NCBI GenBank assembly: GCA_013138855.1
Contig: WTBX01000034.1
Location: forward strand, 1 to 7,959
Length of the DNA: 7,959 nt
Direction of reading: 5' to 3'
Source of the DNA: Methylococcaceae bacterium
GTDB taxonomy: Bacteria > Pseudomonadota > Gammaproteobacteria > Methylococcales > Methylomonadaceae
Both the position numbers and the translations under genes were made by a program. Shown here one piece after another: positions 1 to 4,292 of the stretch; positions within the stretch are counted from its first letter, which is position 1, and each line of letters begins with the position of its first letter. The notes under the pieces were generated by a model. The model did not search any database. It saw only the letters and a list, made by a program, of their open reading frames with translations, and had not been told where the DNA came from.

Positions 1-266
1 CTTATGGTGATATAGAAATGGAAACACTCTTCGATGAAAAAGCACACCGCTATCAACTAACCGCTTTAGGCTGGGAAAATAAAAAACGCATACATGGCTG
101 CTTAATCCACATCGACATAAAAGACAATAAAGTTTGGCTACAACACGACAGCACTGATGCAGAAATTGCCAAACAACTCATAGAACGCGGCATCCCCGCC
201 TCACAAATAGTTCTAGGCTTCCACCCTCAACAATACCGTAAATTTGGCAATTTTGCTGAGTGTTAA
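1..266 (+). CDS. xisI: XisI family protein, 5' end cut by window edge
   Basis: Partial gene. The reading frame is open from base 3, and the first in-frame ATG (18) is internal, because the codons before it (Y-G-D-I-E) still match the family. About 87 residues are visible; XisI proteins are usually around 110, so roughly 25 N-terminal residues lie outside. Family hallmarks seen: the hydrophobic-acidic stretch ETLFDEKAHRYQL, then LGWENKKRIHGC, then HIDIKDNKVWLQHD, and the C-terminal GIPASQIVLGFHP. XisI was named as an accessory factor for excision of the cyanobacterial fdxN element. Its usual partner XisH has an endonuclease-like fold, and the two are normally adjacent, so a xisH gene probably lies just upstream, outside the window. 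Outside heterocyst-forming cyanobacteria the role of the pair is unknown. The family call is by recall of the conserved motifs and is fairly sure; no function is claimed in this host. Confidence 0.85.
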   Translation, partial: YGDIEMETLFDEKAHRYQLTALGWENKKRIHGCLIHIDIKDNKVWLQHDSTDAEIAKQLIERGIPASQIVLGFHPQQYRKFGNFAEC

Positions 267-275
267 AAATAATGA

Positions 276-311
276 GAGCATTCCCACGCTATAGCCTTTA
301 TTTTCTGCGTG
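276..311. repeat. possible eroded palindromic repeat remnant
   Basis: In the 159-base gap after xisI, GAGCATTCCCACGC (276-289) looks like one arm of a hairpin-type dispersed repeat. The expected other arm has decayed: only GCGTG (307-311) still pairs with CACGC (285-289), across a 17-base loop. No poly-T tract follows, so it is not a clear terminator. This is a weak call made on appearance only. Confidence 0.2.
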
Positions 312-363
312 ATTCAGGAGGCGTTAAAATTATTTGAGATGATGTATGGTTTCTTACAAAAAT

Positions 364-392
364 TTGCGATATAAAAAATAACCCTCTAAAAT
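364..392 (+). promoter_or_regulatory. candidate sigma-70 promoter of the Phd-PIN operon
   Basis: TTGCGA (364-369, 4 of 6 to TTGACA) is followed after exactly 17 bases by TAAAAT (387-392, 5 of 6 to TATAAT). A transcript would start near 399, giving a leader of under 30 bases before the antitoxin ATG at 426. A Shine-Dalgarno GGAG lies at 415-418. The fit is by consensus only. Confidence 0.45.
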
Positions 393-393
393 A

Positions 394-409
394 TCTAGCC
401 AGTCTAGCC
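394..409 (+). promoter_or_regulatory. direct repeat, possible autoregulatory operator
   Basis: The heptamer TCTAGCC occurs twice (394-400 and 403-409) with a two-base gap, right where the candidate promoter would start transcription. Each copy contains the self-complementary CTAG. Phd/YefM antitoxins typically repress their own promoters by binding short repeats overlapping the start site, so this is a reasonable operator candidate, but only by position. Confidence 0.35.
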
Positions 410-425
410 TTATTGGAGAGTAATC

Positions 426-674
426 ATGCAATGGCAATTACAAGAAGCAAAAAATAAATTTAGCCAAGTTGTGCAAGCAGCACGAAAAGAGCCGCAAATT
501 ATTACCTTACGCAGCAAAGAAACCGTTGCAGTCATTTCAATAGAAGATTATCGAAAACTTTATCCGCAAAAAAACAAACCCTCATTACTTAATGTCATGC
601 AAAACTCACCGTGGGCAGATATTGAGCTGGATGTTTCGCGCTCAAAAGATACAGGGCGAGATATTGAGTTATGA
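426..674 (+). CDS. Phd/YefM family type II antitoxin
   Basis: 82-residue antitoxin. Residues 1-50 fit the Phd/YefM N-terminal DNA-binding fold: an opening beta-strand and helix (MQWQLQEAKNKFSQVVQAA), then the strand IITLRSKETVAVISIEDYRKL, where homologues read 'G.p.avvis.eeYekL'. The C-terminal tail DVSRSKDTGRDIEL matches the 'eRskDtGR.ieL' tail that wraps around and blocks the partner PIN toxin. The start at 426 is supported by GGAG at 415-418 with good spacing and by the family start. The stop codon overlaps the toxin start (ATGA at 671-674), so the two are translationally coupled and form an operon. Normal length; nothing looks broken. The role is neutralisation of the downstream toxin and self-repression of the operon, both inferred from the family. 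Confidence 0.92.
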   Translation: MQWQLQEAKNKFSQVVQAARKEPQIITLRSKETVAVISIEDYRKLYPQKNKPSLLNVMQNSPWADIELDVSRSKDTGRDIEL

Positions 675-1102
675 AATATTTATTAGATACCTGTTTTTTA
701 TCTGAACTTAGAAAACCGCAACCTAATAAGGGAGTGACTGACTGGCTAAGTCAGGTTGATGAACAACATTTATATATCAGTAGCGTGAGTATATGTGAAA
801 TTCAAAAAGGGATTAGCCAACTTAACGATCCCATCAATTTAACACGTTGGCTGGATGATACTTTGCTACCGTGGTTTGAAAACAAAATTATTCCTGTTGA
901 TACCCAATTAGCGCGTCATTGGGGAGAGTTATTAGGAACTTTTAGTAAAAAAGGATTAACGCGCCCTATTATGGATACATTAATTGCCGCATCTGCAATG
1001 CACGGTGAATTTATATTAGTTACTCGTAATACAGATGACTTTGAGTTATTTGAAATAGAATTACATAATCCGTGGAATGAAAAAAAGAAGGTCGCCAAAT
1101 AG
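671..1102 (+). CDS. PIN-domain ribonuclease toxin, VapC/FitB type
   Basis: 143-residue PIN-domain toxin, the second gene of the antitoxin-toxin operon. The acidic residues that bind the catalytic metal are all present: Asp6 in LLDT, Glu43 in SICEIQKG, Asp102 in RPIMDTLIAA, and the terminal TRNTDDF motif (Asp122/Asp123). The flanking words LSELRKP near the N-terminus and HNPW near the C-terminus are characteristic of the FitB-like branch. Members cleave RNA (often tRNA or rRNA) when not bound by the antitoxin; the target here cannot be read. One deviation: the usual DTN at residues 6-8 is DTC, a position not among the metal ligands. Full length and apparently active. The end of the gene is followed by AT-rich non-coding DNA. 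Confidence 0.92.
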   Translation: MKYLLDTCFLSELRKPQPNKGVTDWLSQVDEQHLYISSVSICEIQKGISQLNDPINLTRWLDDTLLPWFENKIIPVDTQLARHWGELLGTFSKKGLTRPIMDTLIAASAMHGEFILVTRNTDDFELFEIELHNPWNEKKKVAK

Positions 1103-1322
1103 GGTATAGGTATCTACACAAGTTTAACTATTTACAAATCAATCAGTTAAATTAAATTATCTGTGATATTTATATGAAAATTAATAATATTGACAGATAA
1201 AGCTTAATTCATAGAGGAATTTATATTCATAAAACCTCAGTGATTCATCATAAGACATTGATTTCACAAGATAAAGATATGTAAACACCTATACTTAAAA
1301 AGTGGAAATAGAGAAAAACTAG

Positions 1323-1496
1323 AAAAATACTTACAATGTAAGCCGTAATGAATGGAAATTGAAAGCTTTGCAAACAGCAAAAGAAGAAGCCGATAAAGGG
1401 GTTTTTATTTCTCAAGACGCAATGGAATCATGGGTTAATTCACTTGGAACAGAAAATGAGTTGACCGCCCCTACCCCAGACATACATCCTAATTAA
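1323..1496 (+). pseudogene. remnant of ribbon-helix-helix (CopG-like) antitoxin, N-terminus lost
   Basis: An open stretch that begins right after an in-frame TAG (1320-1322) and ends at TAA (1494-1496). From 1350 it reads NEWKLKALQTAKEEADKG, then VFISQDAMESWVNSLGTENE and a Pro/Asp-rich tail. This resembles the C-terminal toxin-binding half of CopG/RHH-type antitoxins ('hEW....i..a..eAD.G.fvs...a...w..slG'). The N-terminal DNA-binding half is absent in all forward frames upstream, and the frame has no ATG before codon 1422. An ATG at 1348 is one frame off, so one small indel there may have contributed. Five bases after its stop, a truncated ParE-like start follows, the normal arrangement for such a pair. 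Judged a decayed gene rather than a short active one. Confidence 0.6.
1330..1342. repeat. 13-nt palindrome at antitoxin remnant
   Basis: CTTACA and TGTAAG are perfect complements around a single central A. It lies at the broken 5' end of the antitoxin remnant, where an operator of the original toxin-antitoxin operon might have stood. It could be a relic operator or chance in AT-rich DNA. Confidence 0.3.
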
Positions 1497-1501
1497 TCAT
1501 T

Positions 1502-1567
1502 ATGAGATTAGTTTGGCTTAAAGAAGCACAATATGATTTAGAAAATATAGAGTCTTTGAAAACCTGA
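1502..1567 (+). pseudogene. truncated ParE/RelE-family toxin start
   Basis: ATG at 1502 opens MRLVWLKEAQYDLENI, the typical first strand and helix of ParE/RelE-family toxins ('mrlvwl..A..DL..I..yi'). After Ile16 (codon 1547-1549) the likeness ends and a stop follows at 1565-1567, giving 21 residues instead of the usual 90-100. The rest of the fold, including all catalytic or gyrase-contacting parts, is missing, so it cannot be a working toxin. It follows the antitoxin remnant by 5 bases, as in intact operons. The break point lies in TTTGAAAACCT, which also occurs inside the 33-nt palindrome at 2644-2676. Confidence 0.6.
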
Positions 1568-1584
1568 AAAAACTTGTTTTTTCA
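1565..1584. terminator. AT-rich hairpin between convergent genes
   Basis: TGAAAAAAC and GTTTTTTCA are perfect 9-base complementary arms with a TT loop. It stands 3' of the truncated toxin on the plus strand and 20 bases past the cyclase stop on the minus strand. A bidirectional terminator role fits the position, but the stem is almost all A-U and no separate U tract follows, so it would be weak. Confidence 0.35.
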
Positions 1585-1603
1585 CTCCTCTGCATCGCAT
1601 CAT

Positions 1604-2503
1604 TTACGCCTTTTCAAAATAAAATTTCACCAAGGCATCATCATCGGTTTCTATCGGTTTTCCTAGGCTAATAAGTCCATCACCTGTTATCGGCATTGCT
1701 TCACGGTGTAAAAAAACAGTTTTTCCTGTTTCATTAAAATACACATAAGTCCCATTAGAACTATTATCAACCAGAGAATATTTACTGCGACTGTATTCAA
1801 TAAAAGCATGGATTCTCGATACAAATTGCGTATTTATGTAAATATCAGCTTCTGGGCTGCGCCCCATGCTAAAAGGGGGTGTAGATAATGGCACCGAAAA
1901 AGTCCGTTGTGCAAAAACAAGTTGTAATTTTGAACTTTGTACTACTTTTGACTCAGACATAGGGGCAATATAAGTCGCATCGTCTTCATCATCCCAAACA
2001 ATTTCCCAGATTTTAAGCTCTGCTTTTTTACCTTTAAGGGGGGCAATATCATATGCCCTTGCCATATTTTTTAATTGTCCATTAAGCTGTTCAATCGCAA
2101 CATTGGTTGCCAGAATTTGTCTGGCTTTGGCAAAACCTGCAATACGAGCAGCCACATTAACCGTATCACCAAAAATATCACCTTTATCGTGAATAATACT
2201 GCCAAAATGCAAACCAACCCGAATCGCCATTGACGAGGTTCTTAATTCGTGATGAGTCTCAATAATATTATGCATCGCGCAGGCGGCTTCCACCGCATAA
2301 TCAACGCTTTCGTAGCGACACATAATTTCATCGCCAATGGTTTTGATTAAAACGCCTTTATATTCCTCAGTCATTCTTATCATCAATTTAAGGCAAATAT
2401 CAATTTTTTGCTTCGCAGCCTTATCGCCTAAAGTATCGTAAAGTGCTGTACTGCCTGCAATATCTGCAAACATTACGGTGCTAGTATCACTAGAATCATT
2501 CAT
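1604..2503 (-). CDS. class III adenylate cyclase with C-terminal FHA domain
   Basis: 299-residue soluble protein; no signal peptide or membrane segment. Residues ~8-170 are a class III nucleotidyl cyclase domain. Metal-binding aspartates are Asp14 (MFADIAGST) and Asp58 (KTIGDEIM). The base-selecting pair Lys54 and Asp109 predicts ATP rather than GTP. The transition-state pair Asn116/Arg120 sits in DIFGDTVNVAARI. The catalytic set is therefore complete and cAMP production is expected. After an acidic linker (WDDEDD, ~170-175), residues ~193-297 form a forkhead-associated domain with the phosphothreonine-binding motif Gly214-Arg215, Ser229-Arg-Ile-His232, and Asn250-Gly-Thr252. The likely logic is that binding of a phosphothreonine protein, or of its own linker, controls or places the cyclase; this is inferred. 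The start has no strong Shine-Dalgarno, but the N-terminus fits. It is separated from the dolP operon by a repeat element, so probably transcribed on its own. Confidence 0.92.
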   Translation of the reverse strand: MNDSSDTSTVMFADIAGSTALYDTLGDKAAKQKIDICLKLMIRMTEEYKGVLIKTIGDEIMCRYESVDYAVEAACAMHNIIETHHELRTSSMAIRVGLHFGSIIHDKGDIFGDTVNVAARIAGFAKARQILATNVAIEQLNGQLKNMARAYDIAPLKGKKAELKIWEIVWDDEDDATYIAPMSESKVVQSSKLQLVFAQRTFSVPLSTPPFSMGRSPEADIYINTQFVSRIHAFIEYSRSKYSLVDNSSNGTYVYFNETGKTVFLHREAMPITGDGLISLGKPIETDDDALVKFYFEKA

Positions 2504-2555
2504 GAGTTTAGAAAATTTTGAATTTGAGAATAGAGGTTTTATTTTGGAATAATAA

Positions 2556-2756
2556 TGGAAACGCGACTTCTAGTCGCGCACGAGACCTAAAAAACTTCGT
2601 AAAAATATATCTATTTTTTAAATCGCGTAAACATTAAAAACTTAGACCTCCGAGGTTTTGAAAACCTCGGAGGTCTGAATACAACGGCCTCATTTTAAAA
2701 TGCTGGTCTAAAAGTCATATCTAACACTTCGTGCGCGACTCGAAGTCGCGGCTCCA
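2556..2756. mobile_element. MITE- or REPIN-like element with inverted hairpin ends
   Basis: Left end 2556-2583 and right end 2729-2756 are inverted copies of each other at 25 of 28 bases. Each end is itself a hairpin: CGCGACT-TCT-AGTCGCG at 2562-2578 and CGCGACT-CGA-AGTCGCG at 2734-2750, with the shared word CACGA / TCGTG on the inner side. The ~201-bp interval has no plausible ORF. It fills the gap between dolP and the cyclase. No target-site duplication is visible at the edges (AATAA on the left, CCGTC on the right). Two oppositely oriented hairpin units are the arrangement of BIME/REPIN elements moved by REP-associated transposases, while paired terminal inverted repeats around non-coding DNA also fit a MITE. 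No transposase is encoded here. Confidence 0.6.
2644..2676 (-). terminator. perfect 33-nt palindrome, possible terminator of the dolP operon
   Basis: Arms 2644-2659 and 2661-2676 (AGACCTCCGAGGTTTT and its exact complement) flank a single G at 2660. On the minus strand, the strand of dolP, the stem is followed by AAGTTTTT within a few bases, which fits an intrinsic terminator for the lpoA-dolP operon. No T tract follows on the plus strand. The sequence has the look of a widely dispersed palindromic repeat nested inside the larger inverted-repeat element. The palindrome is certain; the terminator role is inferred. Confidence 0.55.
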
Positions 2757-2762
2757 CCGTCG

Positions 2763-3338
2763 TTACATATATTGAAAAACTTTAACAACTTGCCTAACTC
2801 CATTGACTCGTCGTGCATTTTCGGCGGCTATATGCGCTTCTTTTTTATAAACAAGCCCCATCAAAAAAACTCGCCCACTCTCTGTCACAACTTTAATGCG
2901 TGTAGTATCAAACCCAGGCATATCGGAGCTAGTACTAAACTTAGCTTTAACTTTAGAGGTAATAAAAGTATCGTAAGTGCGGTTTGTAAAGGGGGCGGGT
3001 CGAGCAAGCACCATTTGATTATGAACAAGGCGAACATCTGACACTCTTTGCAAAATAGCACTAATTCGATTACGCAATACTTGATGAGGAGCTTCACCTG
3101 TCACTAATAATACACCATTAAAGGAAGTAACATTAAAATGCGTGTATTTGCGAATATCGGCATCAGAATTAAGATCAATACTGGCAGATGTTTCAATTCT
3201 TTCGTCTATGGCAATCGTTTTTAATGAACGACGATCATGAAAAAGAGAAACCCCTGTGATCTCTGCGGTTCCAATTGCAGGAATACCGCAACCATTGAGT
3301 AACAACGCGACAAGGATTAAAGGGATAAATTTAAACAT
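2763..3338 (-). CDS. dolP: dual BON-domain outer-membrane lipoprotein DolP (YraP)
   Basis: 191 residues, the same length as E. coli DolP. The signal peptide MFKFIPLILVALLLNGC carries a lipobox with lipidated Cys17; Gly at +2 argues for outer-membrane sorting. BON domain 1 spans ~46-112 (HFNVTSFNGVLLVTGEAP) and BON domain 2 ~122-190 (TYDTFITSKVKAKF, then RIKVVTESGRVFLMGLV). In E. coli the protein binds anionic phospholipid, gathers at division sites and maintains the outer-membrane barrier. The Trp that E. coli uses for lipid contact (Trp127, in DTWITTKV) is replaced by Phe125 here. The start is set by GGAGG (complement of 3345-3349), which lies in the last codons of diaA six bases before the ATG, so translation is coupled. 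It is the last gene of the lpoA operon, as in E. coli. Confidence 0.9.
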   Translation of the reverse strand: MFKFIPLILVALLLNGCGIPAIGTAEITGVSLFHDRRSLKTIAIDERIETSASIDLNSDADIRKYTHFNVTSFNGVLLVTGEAPHQVLRNRISAILQRVSDVRLVHNQMVLARPAPFTNRTYDTFITSKVKAKFSTSSDMPGFDTTRIKVVTESGRVFLMGLVYKKEAHIAAENARRVNGVRQVVKVFQYM

Positions 3339-3340
3339 GG

Positions 3341-3928
3341 CTAGCCTCCAAAAAGCTGGTGGTCAATTAAGTCGCATAAACAATGCGTAATTAATAAATG
3401 TACTTCTTGAATACGCGCTGTTCTGTTAGATGGGACTCTGATTTCTATATCAAATTCATTTAATTCAGAGGCTAACACACCGCCATCTTTTCCTGTTATC
3501 GCAATGACTAACATTTCTTTTTCATGCGCCATATGCACTGCTTGAACAATACTTTCAGAATTACCACTGGTAGTATAGACCAATAACACATCACCGCTTT
3601 GTCCTAAGGCGTAGAGTTGTTTGGCAAACACTTTATTATAATGATAATCGTTAGCAATTGAGGTGAGCGTTAAGGAGTCGGTTGTTAAGGCTATTGCAGG
3701 TAAAGCGGGGCGTTCACGTTCAAAGCGATTCAACATTTCAGACGAAAAATGCTGGGCATCACCTGCTGAACCGCCATTACCGCAGCTTAATATTTTTTTA
3801 TCATTCACCAAGGTTTCGACAATTTTTTGCGCGGCATATTCAATGGTTCCTACAAGACAATTTAACGATTGTTGTTTGGTTTGAATACTTTCGGAGAAAT
3901 TATTAATAATTCTTTCTTGTAAATTCAT
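3341..3928 (-). CDS. diaA: SIS-domain protein, DiaA / phosphoheptose isomerase family
   Basis: 195 residues from the preferred start at 3928 (MNLQERI, aligned with the E. coli DiaA start MQERI), one base after the yraN stop. An upstream ATG at 3946 would add six residues and overlap yraN by 17 bases; it has a slightly better Shine-Dalgarno (GGAT), so the choice is not settled. The single SIS domain shows SCGNGGSAGDAQHFSSEMLN, the sugar-phosphate loop TTSGNSESI, and C-terminal RIQEVHLLITHCLCDLID. Gene order and overall likeness point to DiaA, which binds DnaA and times replication initiation in E. coli. However, Glu64, Gln174 and His182 (numbered from M-N-L) match the catalytic Glu65, Gln172 and His180 of GmhA sedoheptulose-7-phosphate isomerase. 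E. coli DiaA lacks this Glu (HFAASM). Isomerase activity is thus possible. A tetramer in the cytoplasm is expected from the family. Confidence 0.88.
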   Translation of the reverse strand: MNLQERIINNFSESIQTKQQSLNCLVGTIEYAAQKIVETLVNDKKILSCGNGGSAGDAQHFSSEMLNRFERERPALPAIALTTDSLTLTSIANDYHYNKVFAKQLYALGQSGDVLLVYTTSGNSESIVQAVHMAHEKEMLVIAITGKDGGVLASELNEFDIEIRVPSNRTARIQEVHLLITHCLCDLIDHQLFGG

Positions 3929-3929
3929 G

Positions 3930-4292
3930 TCAGCTTTGAAAAGCATTCTTTATCCAATTTAAACCTTGTTGAGGCGAAATCGCAATCACATCAAAACGAA
4001 TCGCACAGCTTACTGGATGGGTTAATAGATAGTATTGAGTGGCCGTGATGATATGGGCTTGTTTTTTAGCGGTAATGCTTTCTAAAGCCCCGCCAAACTT
4101 GTCATTTTTACGAAACCGTACTTCAATAATGACCAGCGTTTCGCCGTCTTGCATAATTAAATCAAGTTCTCCCTGTTTGCAGCTAAAATTTCTACAAACA
4201 GGGGTTAAACCTTGTGCTAATAAATACTCATACGCTTCTTGCTCGGCAGCTTGCCCGCGAAGCAAATGTGTAGGCAATAATTTATTGAACAT
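3930..4292 (-). CDS. yraN: YraN family (UPF0102) nuclease-fold protein
   Basis: 120 residues, the usual size for UPF0102. The N-terminal helix has LLRGQAAEQEAYEYL, the 'G..aE..A..yL' signature, followed by the PD-(D/E)XK-like core: Gly41-Glu42-x-Asp44 (QGELDLI) and Glu57-Val-Arg59 (IIEVRFRK), then the FGGALESITAKKQ segment. These acidic residues and Arg match the Holliday-junction-resolvase-like fold. The cellular role is not settled; the family nearly always sits between lpoA and diaA in gammaproteobacteria. Its ATG lies 11 bases inside the end of lpoA, and no clear Shine-Dalgarno precedes it, so it probably depends on translation of lpoA. The stop is one base from the preferred diaA start. 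Confidence 0.9.
   Translation of the reverse strand: MFNKLLPTHLLRGQAAEQEAYEYLLAQGLTPVCRNFSCKQGELDLIMQDGETLVIIEVRFRKNDKFGGALESITAKKQAHIITATQYYLLTHPVSCAIRFDVIAISPQQGLNWIKNAFQS

Noticed and set aside
671..1102. PIN toxin inactivated by the DTN to DTC change
   Set aside because: The changed position is not one of the acidic metal ligands, and all four of those are present.
1103..1320. Possible small gene or RNA in the AT-rich stretch after the PIN toxin
   Set aside because: All frames are broken by frequent stops; TTGACA occurs near 1190 but no matching -10 or downstream gene supports a promoter.
2556..2756. CRISPR array suggested by repeated hairpins
   Set aside because: Only two hairpin copies, in opposite orientation, with no regular spacers and no cas genes.
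2772..3097. Open frames of 70-89 residues overlapping dolP on both strands
   Set aside because: The dolP frame has a lipobox, two BON domains and coupled translation; the others have no recognisable content.
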